Shown here: in pieces, positions 24,557-34,391 of the stretch
How the letters are laid out: the number at the start of each line of letters is the position of its first letter
Numbering within the stretch: the stretch's first letter is position 1
Assembly: GCA_005882315.1 (NCBI GenBank)
Contig: VBAR01000002.1
Location: 1 to 64,000, forward strand
Reading direction: 5' to 3'
Origin: Bacteroidota bacterium
Lineage (GTDB): Bacteria > Bacteroidota > Bacteroidia > Chitinophagales > Chitinophagaceae
Length of the DNA stretch: 64,000 nt
Made by a program: the position numbers and the translations under genes
The notes under the pieces: generated by a model
What the model saw: only the letters and a program-made list of their open reading frames with translations
Told to the model about the DNA's origin: nothing
Database searches by the model: none

Positions 24557-25252
24557 TTAATTTTTACCTATAACAAGCCAGCGGAATGCCCACTTCCAAC
24601 GGATATTATGCAGCGCTACACCTGCTTGCCGAAAAAGATCTTTCCATTCATTTTTTCTGAAACTGCGGGCAACGGATAAACAAGCATCGTTTTTAACGAG
24701 ATAAGATCTGCTAAAGAACATCGTTATGTATTTGATCAGGTAGTAAGCAAGCCAGTGACGATGCAGATCATTTATAAAAAAACCTGAGCGGCTGTTTTTC
24801 TTCAGCCACTGTAGCATTTGCACTAATTGTGCATCTGTGAAATGATGACAAAAAAGAGAAGAGAAAATAATGTCGGGCTCTTTTCCTGAAAGATCTGCTA
24901 AAGCATAATCGCTGCAGATCCATTCACAAGGAAGCTGCGGATATTGTTGTTTGGCAAATGCAATGCATTCAGGATTCATATCAATACCAATAAACCGAAC
25001 AGGTATTTCTTTTTTTAAACAGTATTTATATACAGCAAAAAGGTTATCGCCACCGCCGCAACCAATTTCACAAACGACGAGTTGATCTTTAGCTTTTATT
25101 AATTGCCTGACTCCCTCAATTGTGATCGCATGCCCTCCTAATCTTGTGTTGACAATATTTAACTCCTTTAAAGTTTGAGCCATTGCCTGGAAAGGAATAT
25201 CATCACCATCCATTAATTCTTTCTGGTAACTACGCTGACGGAGATTGATCAT
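24557..25252 (-). CDS. SAM-dependent methyltransferase of the type III PKS operon
   Basis: 231 residues, class I methyltransferase. The SAM motif is VVCEIGCGGGDN (59-70), with the acidic motif FIGIDMNPECIAFAK and the post-motif DIIFSSLFCHHF. Start codon overlaps the end of the polyketide synthase gene by 4 bp (25249-25252), so translation is probably coupled. Predicted to methylate the ring or a hydroxyl of the polyketide, as SrsB does in the Streptomyces griseus srs operon. Whether it is an O- or C-methyltransferase cannot be told from the sequence. Confidence 0.85.
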   Translation of the reverse strand: MINLRQRSYQKELMDGDDIPFQAMAQTLKELNIVNTRLGGHAITIEGVRQLIKAKDQLVVCEIGCGGGDNLFAVYKYCLKKEIPVRFIGIDMNPECIAFAKQQYPQLPCEWICSDYALADLSGKEPDIIFSSLFCHHFTDAQLVQMLQWLKKNSRSGFFINDLHRHWLAYYLIKYITMFFSRSYLVKNDACLSVARSFRKNEWKDLFRQAGVALHNIRWKWAFRWLVIGKN

Positions 25253-26331
25253 GCTGATAAAATAAAAGTTTCTATAGTTAGTCCGGGTCCGAAAGCCGCA
25301 CCAAATATTTTATTGTCTTGTTTTTTATTCAAGGACTGTTTTATATGTTCCAGAACAAAAAGAACAGTCGGAGAAGACATATTGCCATAATCATTCAGCA
25401 CATCATAACAATGTTGTAATTGTCCGTTTGTAAATTTCAGGCTATTATGTACTGCTTCTAAAATTTTTTTACCGCCGGGGTGAATGCACCAATGTGTAAT
25501 ATCATCTATATGTAAACTGGCTCCGTTCACTGCTTCATTGACAAGCTGGTTAAAATCTTCCTGGATCAGATCGGGAATATAACTGCTGAGCGTTAACTGG
25601 AAGCCAGTGGAAGACATTTCCCAAACCATATCCTGCTTGTTCTTTAATATTACTGAAGAATAAAAATGATCGATCTTCATCCCTTCTGCATCGTTATTAC
25701 CGGTAACAAGTACAGCAGCAGCACCATCACCAAATAATAAACTACTGGAGATATTGTCTGGTGTGTATTCGTTTTGAAAATGCAGGGTACAAAATTCTAC
25801 ACATACTATCAGCACATTCGCTTTTGTATCGGCCCTGCAAATTGCATCGGCCAGTTTTAAAGCATGAATAGCTGCATAGCATCCCATAAAATTGATCGAG
25901 GTTCTCCAGGTTGTAACCGGCAAGTTCAATAGTTCCAATAATTCAAGATCGAGGCCGGGAGCACTCATGCCGGTACAGCTTACCGTGATCAGATGAGTGA
26001 TATGTTGATCTTGAAAATCTTTTAAGCAATTATTAATAGCCTTTAAAGAAAGGGGGGCAGCATGCTCCCGAAAACTTTGCATTCTTTTTTCAAGAGAGGG
26101 AGGAGGCTCAAGATTTTCAGAAGCAGGAAAGAATTCCCATTCATTTGCAGGAAGGCTGTAATCAGGAAAAATTGAATATCGTGTTTCGATACCGCAATGC
26201 CTGTATAGAAATCTAAGTTTTCTTCTTTCGGTTTCATTGGGTGCATATACCCGGTCCATAAACTCAAAAATCTTTTTTTGTTCATGCCGGTATTCCGGTA
26301 CCGCAGTTCCTATCGATATAATTTTACTCAA
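25249..26331 (-). CDS. Type III polyketide synthase (chalcone-synthase-like)
   Basis: 360 residues, normal for a bacterial homodimeric type III PKS. The catalytic triad is complete: Cys119 in TVSCTGMSAPGLD, His284 in WCIHPGGKK and Asn317 in DYGNMSSPTVLF. GDGAAAVLV and the C-terminal FGPGLTIE are also characteristic. Bacterial relatives (ArsB/C, SrsA, BpsA) extend fatty acyl starters with malonyl-CoA to alkylresorcinols or alkylpyrones, and a long-chain starter is likely here too. The gene overlaps UbiA by 8 bp and the methyltransferase gene by 4 bp, so all four form one tight operon. Confidence 0.92.
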   Translation of the reverse strand: MSKIISIGTAVPEYRHEQKKIFEFMDRVYAPNETERRKLRFLYRHCGIETRYSIFPDYSLPANEWEFFPASENLEPPPSLEKRMQSFREHAAPLSLKAINNCLKDFQDQHITHLITVSCTGMSAPGLDLELLELLNLPVTTWRTSINFMGCYAAIHALKLADAICRADTKANVLIVCVEFCTLHFQNEYTPDNISSSLLFGDGAAAVLVTGNNDAEGMKIDHFYSSVILKNKQDMVWEMSSTGFQLTLSSYIPDLIQEDFNQLVNEAVNGASLHIDDITHWCIHPGGKKILEAVHNSLKFTNGQLQHCYDVLNDYGNMSSPTVLFVLEHIKQSLNKKQDNKIFGAAFGPGLTIETFILSA

Positions 26332-27187
26332 GACATTTCCAGATTAAGAGGATGATAAATGAAATATTTGTACAGGTTGCCGCCAGCCAGTTCATTTTCA
26401 TTGTATTTTTAAAATTAGCTGCCTGGTGATCTTTGCTTACTTGCACAAACCATCGTATAAAGTAAACGATAACGGGAATAAAAAAGATGCCAACCATCAA
26501 TAATTGATTCCCTTGCCCATACTGGATAAAAAATTGTGCCATGAATACCCAGGCCAGTATGTAAACAATCGTGCAGAATATAAAAGTACCTATATATCCC
26601 AGTTTGTAACTAATAGTACTCACTCCATCTTCAATGTCCTGCCGGTGCTGGTAGATCTGTGTTAGCGGGTAAAAGCCACCAACCAATAACGAGCATATCA
26701 CCATCCCTTGCCAGGGTACCCAAATGCCGGCTTCCCGGCTGCTTCCATAATACACTAACCAAAACGTAACCGCTCCCTGGAAAATGATAACAACAAGATA
26801 GCCTAAGTATGGAAACTTTTTTAAGCGAATACCACGAAAACTATAGGCTTTGGATGCACCGATGTAAAAGAGTATGACTACAGTGAAAAGGGGGCCGATC
26901 ATTAAACTCAATAAAATGCCAGCGCAGTCTAAAATAATTGAGACCCGGTAGAGTTGCCGGGAAGGTGGCGGTGGTTTTTCCAGGCCACCGATACTGTCGG
27001 TATCCCTGTCCATATAACTATTATAACCATTGCTGGCAGGATAGATCAGGAAATGAAGTATAAGGAATATCAAAGCAGCGTTGGTCCAGTTAATATCAAC
27101 TACCTGTGCAAGCGAAAAAAAATAAATAGGTGAAAGGAAAAAAGAAAAAGGGATCCTGAGTAGTTTAATAGTTGAAGTGCTGAGCAT
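26324..27187 (-). CDS. UbiA-family prenyltransferase
   Basis: 287 residues with about 8-9 membrane segments. The first prenyl-diphosphate motif N56-D60-D64 lies in NSYMDRDTD, the second (Asp184, Asp187) in YQHRQDIEDG, and SYKLG follows, so the Mg-binding sites are intact. UbiA enzymes attach a prenyl chain to an aromatic or other acceptor in the membrane. As first gene of the polyketide operon, its likely acceptor is the type III PKS product, although a lipid, haem or quinone acceptor is possible. The start lies 49 bp downstream of the cyclase gene on the same strand. Confidence 0.88.
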   Translation of the reverse strand: MLSTSTIKLLRIPFSFFLSPIYFFSLAQVVDINWTNAALIFLILHFLIYPASNGYNSYMDRDTDSIGGLEKPPPPSRQLYRVSIILDCAGILLSLMIGPLFTVVILFYIGASKAYSFRGIRLKKFPYLGYLVVIIFQGAVTFWLVYYGSSREAGIWVPWQGMVICSLLVGGFYPLTQIYQHRQDIEDGVSTISYKLGYIGTFIFCTIVYILAWVFMAQFFIQYGQGNQLLMVGIFFIPVIVYFIRWFVQVSKDHQAANFKNTMKMNWLAATCTNISFIILLIWKCLE

Positions 27188-27236
27188 ATAGTATGATAAA
27201 TAAGCAAACTCAATAATCGGGCCTCTCTATTCGCCT

Positions 27237-28370
27237 CTACAGGGAGGAAATCAGTTTTAATGCAGGTACAGGTTTACTATGCTTATGAACGACTTCAACC
27301 AATTCAGGAAACAGGATAGCATACAATTTTACTTTTTCCTGTTTTCCTTTCAGTTCAATGGCGCCGATCTCTTCAAAACTAAAACGGCCGGTAGATCTGT
27401 AATCGGCTAAAAAATCACCCGAAGCAACAAATGAATGTCCCAGGTCATGGCATTTACTACGAATACGGGCAGTAGTGTTTAATGTGTCCCCGCTAAACAC
27501 AAGATCTTTTTTTATTATGCCAATATAACCGGCTGTAACATCACCTGCATGAATACCGGCTTTGAACGAAGGAGCAAAACCAAACTCATCATTATATTTT
27601 TCAGCTTTCTTTTTAAAAACCATGTAAGCCTCTTTTATAAAATTCAGGCAGTTCTGTTTTCCTTTCTGGTCATTCTGCCAGGATAAAACAATTTCATCAC
27701 CTACATACTGGTAAATATGCCCACCGTTATTCAGAATAGGTTCAGTGATATCACTGAAAAATTCTTTTAGCATATTGAAATATTTTTCATGACCGATATG
27801 TTCAGCGATCACAGTGGAGTTGTTCATATCAAGAAATGAAAATATTCGGTTCTCTTTTCTTGGATGATTGTAACGACCTCTTATCAAATTCCTCAGGCCA
27901 CCTGGTCCGTATTTATCAGATATTTCTAAAACGAGAATAGAGAGAAAAGCCAGGAATCCCAGATCTACCATCAGCATCAAAAAGCTGGGTGTAAGAAGAA
28001 CATCTTGAACAAAATGTTTTTCAAACTGAATAAAACTTTCACCACCATCGTGACGAAAAAACCAGTAGGCAAAGACTACAATAACTGATACAACTAAAAA
28101 GAGAATAAATGTAATGGTCATCCTTAGTATAGTCGAAAGCCAGATAGGAAGTTTGCGAAACATGTTTTTAAGAAAAAAAGCTTCGGCGCCGGCTATAATG
28201 ATACCTAACATGGCAAATGCAAGTGAGAAAAAACTCAGATTTCTTGTTGCCAGCACACTTTTTTCTACTTCAACGATATTATATAAGAAGAGGAGGCTGA
28301 ATAACACCCAGATGACTGCAACATTCAATACAAGATATAGCCGGTAAAGTATAACTCTGCGTGTTAACAT
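27237..28370 (-). CDS. Membrane class III adenylate/guanylate cyclase
   Basis: 377 residues. Four hydrophobic segments in the first 150 residues, then a short linker and a class III catalytic domain (about 195-360). The first metal Asp is in FSFLDMNNST, the second in YQYVGDEIVLSW, and GIHAGDVTAGYIG and LNTTARI cover the substrate loop and transition-state Asn/Arg. All catalytic elements look present, so it should make cAMP or cGMP. It lies between a beta-oxidation gene and the polyketide operon, 65 bp and 49 bp away on the same strand, so a shared transcript is possible. Sensor input through the membrane part is unknown. Confidence 0.85.
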   Translation of the reverse strand: MLTRRVILYRLYLVLNVAVIWVLFSLLFLYNIVEVEKSVLATRNLSFFSLAFAMLGIIIAGAEAFFLKNMFRKLPIWLSTILRMTITFILFLVVSVIVVFAYWFFRHDGGESFIQFEKHFVQDVLLTPSFLMLMVDLGFLAFLSILVLEISDKYGPGGLRNLIRGRYNHPRKENRIFSFLDMNNSTVIAEHIGHEKYFNMLKEFFSDITEPILNNGGHIYQYVGDEIVLSWQNDQKGKQNCLNFIKEAYMVFKKKAEKYNDEFGFAPSFKAGIHAGDVTAGYIGIIKKDLVFSGDTLNTTARIRSKCHDLGHSFVASGDFLADYRSTGRFSFEEIGAIELKGKQEKVKLYAILFPELVEVVHKHSKPVPALKLISSL

Positions 28371-28435
28371 GTTCAGTTTTGGTTTAAGCTTGAAAGTTAC
28401 GCTATACCATAAGATTAGTGACTACTCCAAAAGGG

Positions 28436-30817
28436 CTAGTTTCTAACGGGCTTTCCACTTTTAAGTACACTTTGTATTCTTTCCAGTGTTTTCTTTTCAC
28501 CACATAAACTCAGGAAAGCTTCTCTTTCGAGGTCAAGCAGGTATTGTTCAGACACTAATTGTGCTTCGCTTAAATCTCCACCACACATTACATATGCCAA
28601 TTTCTTTGCAACTGTTACATCATGATCAGTTGCATATTTTGCCCGCCACATTCCATTGATGCCTGCATATAAAGCACCCAATGCAGAACGGCCCAGTACT
28701 TTTATATCATTTCTGATGACAGGCATGGTATAACCAGCATCATAAATTTCGATCACCGATTTTTTTGCTTCAGCGATCCGGCGTCCCTGGTTCATAGATA
28801 TTTCATCCAGGCCTTTCCTGTAAATACCAATATCAAATGCTTCATGTGCTGAGGTAGCAACTTTCGCAGTTGCTATTGATAAGAAACGATTTTTAAGAGT
28901 TATTGTTTCCGGTTCATCTTCATGCATTTCATCTGCTGCACGTAAAATAAATTCTTTGGTGCCCGCACCTCCGGGTATTACACCAATGCCAACTTCTACC
29001 AAACCTGTATATGTTTCAGCAGCAGGAACTACTTTATCAGCATGCAAACTCATTTCACATGCACCACCTAATGCCAAACCATGCGGTGCTACCACAACAG
29101 GTATAGATGAATAACGAACCCGCATGATCGTATTCTGGAACATACGTATCGCCATATCAATTTCATCATAGTCTTGCTCGATCGCCAGCATAAATATCAT
29201 TCCTACATTGGCACCGGCAGAAAAATTGGCGCCTTCATTTGCAATTACCAAACCTTTATGCCCTTTCTCAGCTTTATCTATAGCTGTTTGAATACCGGCC
29301 AACACATCACCACCGATGCTTCCCATTTTTGTAAACCATTGTAACCCGAGAACATCATCACCCAGGTTATACAACTTGCAGCTTGCATTTTTCCAAACCA
29401 GTTTATCAGTGTAATTGCTCATTACTATAAATGCATCGCCACCGGGTAATACCTTATAAGTTTTTGAAGCAGGATCATAGCAATATTTTTTTCCTGCCTC
29501 AACTTTATAAAATGATTTATTTCCAGCCGCGATCATTTCATCTACCCATGAGGCTACTTTATAGCCGGCAGCTTTCATTGCTTCAGTTGTTTTAGCTACT
29601 CCCAATACATCCCAGCTTTCAAATGCGCCGATCTCCCAGCCAAAGCCGGCCATCATTGCATCATCAACACGATAGAGTTCATCACTTATCTCAGGAATAC
29701 GGTGAGAGATGTAGGAAAACAAACCATAATGAAACTGGCGATAGAATTCACCGGCTTTATCGGTCCCGGCATAAAGCATTTTTAATCTTGTATTTAAATC
29801 ATCAATCGGTTTTGCGGCTTCTAATGTTGCAAACTTTGGTTTTACCCGCGGGCCATATTCCATTGTTTGCAAATTCAAAGTCAGAATTTCTTTTTCACCA
29901 CCACTGCCTTTTGTCTTCTTAAAAAATCCCTGGCCTGTTTTATCGCCGAGCCAGTTATTAGTTACCATTTTATCTAACCATGCAGGAATAGTAAATGCTG
30001 CTTTTGCTTCGTCATTAGGACAATTATCTGCAACACCTTTTGCCACTTTTGCCAATGTATCAATGCCTACTACATCGGCAGTTCTGAACGTAGCAGACTT
30101 TGGTCTTCCGATGATTGGCCCTGTCAATGCATCTACTTCATCGATCGTTAATCCCATTTTATCAACCAAACCAAATAAGGACATGATACCATACACACCA
30201 ATACGGTTAGCAATAAAAGCGGGAGTGTCTTTGCACAACACAGTTGTTTTGCCAAGGTATAAGTCGCCATAGTTCATCAGGAAATCGATGATCTCCGGAT
30301 CGGTATAAGGAGTCGGAATAATTTCCAGTAATCTTAAATAACGGGGAGGGTTAAAAAAGTGGGTACCGCAGAAATGTTTTTTGAAATCATCGCTTCTGCC
30401 TTCCGCCATCATATGAATGGGAATACCTGAAGTGTTTGAAGTAATCAAAGTTCCGGGCTTTCTGCATTTTTCAACTTGCTCAAATACTTTTTGTTTAATA
30501 TCCAATCTTTCCACAACAACCTCAATCACCCAATCACAATCAGCAATTTTTTTCATGTCATCATCAAAATTGCCTGTACTGATTTTCTTTACTATATTTT
30601 TATTATAAACAGGAGAGGGGTTGCTTTTTATTGCAGCCGTTAATGCATCATTCACTAATTTATTTCTTTCAGCAGGCTTTGTGCTTTCCGCGGCTTCTTT
30701 CGGGACTATATCGAGCAATAAAACCTGTAGACCTATGCCGGCAAAATGACAAGCGATCCTTGAACCCATTACACCACTCCCCAATACGGCTACTTTTTTG
30801 ATTGTTCTTCTGGACAT
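28436..30817 (-). CDS. fadN: 3-hydroxyacyl-CoA dehydrogenase / enoyl-CoA hydratase
   Basis: 793 residues. Dehydrogenase domains come first (KVAVLGSGVMGSRIACHF, then HFFNPPRYLRLLEIIPTPYT and TVLCKDTPAFIANRI) and the crotonase domain last (KGLVIANEGANFSAGANVG, GLALGGACEMSLHAD, VEVGIGVIPGGAGTKE). This order matches FadN of Bacillus and differs from FadB/FadJ, where the hydratase is N-terminal. It performs hydration and oxidation in fatty-acid beta-oxidation. The usual thiolase and acyl-CoA dehydrogenase partners are not in this window. The cyclase gene follows 65 bp downstream. Confidence 0.92.
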   Translation of the reverse strand: MSRRTIKKVAVLGSGVMGSRIACHFAGIGLQVLLLDIVPKEAAESTKPAERNKLVNDALTAAIKSNPSPVYNKNIVKKISTGNFDDDMKKIADCDWVIEVVVERLDIKQKVFEQVEKCRKPGTLITSNTSGIPIHMMAEGRSDDFKKHFCGTHFFNPPRYLRLLEIIPTPYTDPEIIDFLMNYGDLYLGKTTVLCKDTPAFIANRIGVYGIMSLFGLVDKMGLTIDEVDALTGPIIGRPKSATFRTADVVGIDTLAKVAKGVADNCPNDEAKAAFTIPAWLDKMVTNNWLGDKTGQGFFKKTKGSGGEKEILTLNLQTMEYGPRVKPKFATLEAAKPIDDLNTRLKMLYAGTDKAGEFYRQFHYGLFSYISHRIPEISDELYRVDDAMMAGFGWEIGAFESWDVLGVAKTTEAMKAAGYKVASWVDEMIAAGNKSFYKVEAGKKYCYDPASKTYKVLPGGDAFIVMSNYTDKLVWKNASCKLYNLGDDVLGLQWFTKMGSIGGDVLAGIQTAIDKAEKGHKGLVIANEGANFSAGANVGMIFMLAIEQDYDEIDMAIRMFQNTIMRVRYSSIPVVVAPHGLALGGACEMSLHADKVVPAAETYTGLVEVGIGVIPGGAGTKEFILRAADEMHEDEPETITLKNRFLSIATAKVATSAHEAFDIGIYRKGLDEISMNQGRRIAEAKKSVIEIYDAGYTMPVIRNDIKVLGRSALGALYAGINGMWRAKYATDHDVTVAKKLAYVMCGGDLSEAQLVSEQYLLDLEREAFLSLCGEKKTLERIQSVLKSGKPVRN

Positions 30818-31110
30818 AAAATTTAGTTAGTTAAACAACTATTTCGAATTCGAAGATAAGAGATTTTAGTAAAGAAGGGTTTTTCAGTTGGACCCTGCTG
30901 TTTTCGGAAGCACAGTTCAGTAAATAAGGAAATCTTGATCAGGGTTAAACATTTTTAAAAAATGAGTAAACTTCCTATCGTAGAAATCGCATTATTATAT
31001 ATGATGTTGAATAAAAACTGTTTAAAGTACCACTCCCTGAATACAAAAACTATCTTCAGCATCGTTTTAAAATTCCATAAGTCAACCATTTAAAGAACTT
31101 GGGAAAACCC

Positions 31111-33348
31111 ATGAAGCACCACAGAGCCAACCGTAAATCTCCATCAGATAACCTGACCGTAAGTTATAAGTCTCCGGATTTATTTACCAATGCTGCTACA
31201 GATGTTTCAGATTCGATAATTCTTACTGACAGCAAGTTCAATGTAACTGGCTGGAACCCCACTACCGAGTTTTTATTTGGCCGCAATGTAGAAGAAGCAA
31301 AAGGAAAGCACTTGTTTGAAATAATTAATATCAGTTTTCCGGGTTCAAGCCTGAATAACATGATCATTGAAATTCAAAGAACCGGTTACTGGAATGGCGA
31401 AGTAGTCTATGAGCGGTACGATAACCAGGTCTTTCGTTTGAATACTTCAGCAATTCTTGTTTACAATGATATAAATGTTGTTTCGGGATGTGTTATTGTT
31501 TCTAAAATCATTTCGGGGAAAGACCATCACGAAGAAAAATTATTATTAGCAGAATCAAAGTACCAGACTGTTATTGATACTTTGTTCGAAGGAGTAGTAA
31601 TAATCAATACGGATGGCTCGATCGGGGCATCTAATCACAGGGCTGCAGAAATATTAGGTTTTTCACAGGAAGAGCTGGTAGGTAAACTAACTACAAGCCC
31701 GGTTTGGAAGGCTATAAACGAAGATGGCTCAGAATTTCCTTTGGATAAATTTCCTGGAACAGTTACACTTAAAACCGGTTTGGGCCAGGAAAATATCACT
31801 ATGGGTATTGAAAGACCTGATGGTAAACTGGTGTGGCTGCTTGTAAACTCACAGGCAATAGTTGAGCAAGGAAAAATAGTGGCAGTGGTTGCCAGCTTTA
31901 ATGATATCACAGCTAACAAACATGCGAATGACAGGATCAAAGAAAGCGAGGCATTGTTCAGAACATTTATGAATAACAGTAATGCTTATGCATGGATATG
32001 TGATGAAGATGGAATACTTGTTTATACGAACTCATTATTCGCCTCTGTATATAACCTGGCAGATGGTGGTAAGGATAAACATATCAGCGAAGTTTTTTCT
32101 GAAAAAGTTGCAGAAAAATTTCTTGAGAAGAACAAACAATTCCTGGAATCAAACGAACCTAAATTTATAATTGCCGAATCAAAACGATTAGATGGTACAA
32201 TAGGAAAATTTGCTTTATACCGTTTTCATATACCTGTAAAAACTTATAAAAGACTGATCGGTTTCCAGGCATTCGATGTTACGGACCACCAGGATACTTT
32301 GGCTGAGCTCAAAAAAACCAATGAACGGTTTGGTCTTATATCCAATGCTACCAGCGATGCGATCTGGGACCAGGACCTGGAAACAAATGAAATTTACCGC
32401 AGCCCTAATTTCAGTAAGCTTTCAGGTTATTCCATGCAGGAAATACAATCAAATCTTGACTGGTGGTTTAACAAGGTTCATCCGGATGATAAAGACAGGG
32501 TAAGAGGTAAAGTACAGGAGTACCTAAAAGTAAATAAGCAAAGCTGGGAAGATGAGTACCGGTTTTTATGCTCCGATGGAAAATATAAAACGCTTTTTGA
32601 TAAAGGATTTTTTATTTATAAAGATGGTAAACCGGTCCGCATTATCGGGGCCATACAGGATATAACAGAAAGAAAAAAACTCGAGGAGCAATTGCTCAAT
32701 GAAAAGATCAAACAACAAAAACTGATCAACAGAACAACCATCGCAGCACAAGAGGAAGAAAGAGATAATATCAGCAAAGAACTCCATGATAATGTGAATC
32801 AATTGCTGATGAGCACTAAACTTTATATCAATATGGCCCGCAAGCAACCTGATATGGCTACTGAATTGCTGCTGAAGGCGGAAGAGTATCAATTGCAGGC
32901 TGTAGAAGAAATAAGAAAACTTTCCAAAAAACTGAATTCATCACTGGTAAAAGTGCTGGGTCTTAAGAAAAGTATCCAGGAAATAGTAAACTCATTTAAG
33001 CAGTTAAATGATATACCTGTGAATTATGAATTTGATAGCGAATTGGAGGATGTGCTAATGGATGAACAAAAATTAATGATATTCCGCATTGTGCAGGAAC
33101 AAAGCAATAATATTCGCAAATACGCAAATGCTGAAAGGGTGTCAATAAATCTTACACGTAAAGATGATCGTATCTGCCTTTTAATAAGTGATGATGGGGT
33201 TGGTTTTAAAGTAGATGAATCCAAAATGCGGGGTATCGGTCTTACCAATATTGCCAGCCGTGTAAACGTCCTGAATGGTGAATTCAAAATTGACTCATAT
33301 CCAGGAAACGGATGCACACTCTCTGTTTGTTTCCCGCTGTATGCCTGA
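31111..33348 (+). CDS. Multi-PAS sensor histidine kinase (HisKA_3 type)
   Basis: 745 residues from the ATG at 31111; an in-frame TTG twelve bases upstream is less likely. Four PAS-like sensor domains in tandem (about 30-140, 150-270, 280-395, 400-535; note GWNPTTEFLFGR, NHRAAEILGFSQEELVGK and VRIIGAIQDITERKK). The dimerisation domain is NarL type, with His559 in NISKELHDNVNQ, then an HATPase domain with N box NNIRKYANA, G1 box DDGVGF and G2 MRGIGLTNI. No membrane segment is visible, so it is a cytosolic sensor. No response regulator is encoded nearby. Divergent from fadN; the 293-bp gap holds no obvious motif. Confidence 0.88.
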   Translation: MKHHRANRKSPSDNLTVSYKSPDLFTNAATDVSDSIILTDSKFNVTGWNPTTEFLFGRNVEEAKGKHLFEIINISFPGSSLNNMIIEIQRTGYWNGEVVYERYDNQVFRLNTSAILVYNDINVVSGCVIVSKIISGKDHHEEKLLLAESKYQTVIDTLFEGVVIINTDGSIGASNHRAAEILGFSQEELVGKLTTSPVWKAINEDGSEFPLDKFPGTVTLKTGLGQENITMGIERPDGKLVWLLVNSQAIVEQGKIVAVVASFNDITANKHANDRIKESEALFRTFMNNSNAYAWICDEDGILVYTNSLFASVYNLADGGKDKHISEVFSEKVAEKFLEKNKQFLESNEPKFIIAESKRLDGTIGKFALYRFHIPVKTYKRLIGFQAFDVTDHQDTLAELKKTNERFGLISNATSDAIWDQDLETNEIYRSPNFSKLSGYSMQEIQSNLDWWFNKVHPDDKDRVRGKVQEYLKVNKQSWEDEYRFLCSDGKYKTLFDKGFFIYKDGKPVRIIGAIQDITERKKLEEQLLNEKIKQQKLINRTTIAAQEEERDNISKELHDNVNQLLMSTKLYINMARKQPDMATELLLKAEEYQLQAVEEIRKLSKKLNSSLVKVLGLKKSIQEIVNSFKQLNDIPVNYEFDSELEDVLMDEQKLMIFRIVQEQSNNIRKYANAERVSINLTRKDDRICLLISDDGVGFKVDESKMRGIGLTNIASRVNVLNGEFKIDSYPGNGCTLSVCFPLYA

Positions 33349-33921
33349 TCACTGTTTCAGCACTTCAAGTGAACAATCAATTGTAATTTTTATATCGTCT
33401 GAGATCTGGCTGCGTGTTACAGAAGGTACTTTTATTTTATAATCCGGTAATTGAATATTAAAAGTTGAAGTTGTTATTATTTTCCCGCTTTTAACTGTAA
33501 TTATTCCTGTAGTTTCAATGTCTTTCGTTTCCCCGTGAATAGTAAGCTTGCCTTTCACTTTTGCAGGATAGGTTCCGTCGGTTGTATATTTTATATCTGC
33601 ATTGTTTGTTATTTGTCCCTTGAATTCTGCTTTAGGAAATTTGTCACTCTCTATATACTCTTTATTAAAATGCTCTTGCATCAGGGCTTTTTTAAATTCA
33701 AAACCTTTCATTAATACAGCAAATTGCAAATCCCCGGTTTTGCTATCCAACACAACAGCAGCACTCCGGCTGGTGGCGTCAATGTTTTCAGCTTTTGTTT
33801 TTGAAAAAAACTGGATCTTACCGCTTCTTGTAAAATATTTTTCTTGTGCGGAAGAAGCAAAGGAGATAATAAATAGGCCGGTACAGATCAATACAAATCT
33901 CATAAAACTATTTTTTTTCAT
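33349..33921 (-). CDS. YceI-family periplasmic lipid-binding protein
   Basis: 190 residues with a signal peptide (MKKNSFMRFVLICTGLFIISFASSA). The lipocalin-like YceI barrel is visible: YFTRSGKIQFFSKTKAENI at the N-terminus, FPKAEFKGQITN, GKLTIHGETKDIET and VPSVTRSQISDDIKI. YceI proteins bind isoprenoid-type lipids in the periplasm. The stop codon abuts that of the histidine kinase gene: TGA and TCA at 33346-33351 form one palindrome. The start overlaps the end of the OB-fold gene by 14 bp, so the two are co-translated. Confidence 0.85.
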   Translation of the reverse strand: MKKNSFMRFVLICTGLFIISFASSAQEKYFTRSGKIQFFSKTKAENIDATSRSAAVVLDSKTGDLQFAVLMKGFEFKKALMQEHFNKEYIESDKFPKAEFKGQITNNADIKYTTDGTYPAKVKGKLTIHGETKDIETTGIITVKSGKIITTSTFNIQLPDYKIKVPSVTRSQISDDIKITIDCSLEVLKQ

Positions 33922-34357
33922 TGTTTAAAATGATACAACGATTTAAACTTATATCCATTCCAAGCCCCATCATTTCATCTTTTTGAAACCCAACAAAATG
34001 GCCTTTTACCTTTACTTCTGAACCTATAGCCGGGAATACTGTGTTATTACGGAAACTTGTATCTAACTCGCATTTGACGGCAGAAAGCTTACCGGGGTCT
34101 CCTAAGAAAATGGTAAAATTCTCCAGGCTAGAGTTTTTCATGATACCTGTAACCTCAATTATTTTGTCATCATATTTTTTATAGGAGGCCGAATCCTTTA
34201 CATCAAATTCGCTTATTAATGCATCAGCAGCTGTTGTAAAATCAGCTTTTACACCATCCAGCTTTTTATTTGTTCTTGTGTATTCTTTGTAACCATATAA
34301 CCCTCCTGCTACCACAATGATCAATACTATTGTCCAGATAATTTTTTTCTTACTCAT
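33908..34357 (-). CDS. Membrane-anchored OB-fold (tRNA_anti-like) protein
   Basis: 149 residues. One N-terminal membrane helix (about residues 7-23), then a tRNA_anti-like OB fold, with YDDKIIEVTGIMKNSS, FTIFLGDPGKLSAVKCELD and IGSEVKVKGHFVGF. This family occurs in Bacteroidota in the periplasm; function unknown. It is upstream of and overlapping yceI, so a shared role is likely, perhaps in lipid handling. Confidence 0.78.
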   Translation of the reverse strand: MSKKKIIWTIVLIIVVAGGLYGYKEYTRTNKKLDGVKADFTTAADALISEFDVKDSASYKKYDDKIIEVTGIMKNSSLENFTIFLGDPGKLSAVKCELDTSFRNNTVFPAIGSEVKVKGHFVGFQKDEMMGLGMDISLNRCIILNNEKK

Positions 34358-34391
34358 GACCCTGTTTTAAAATGAATGGCCTGCAATTTAA

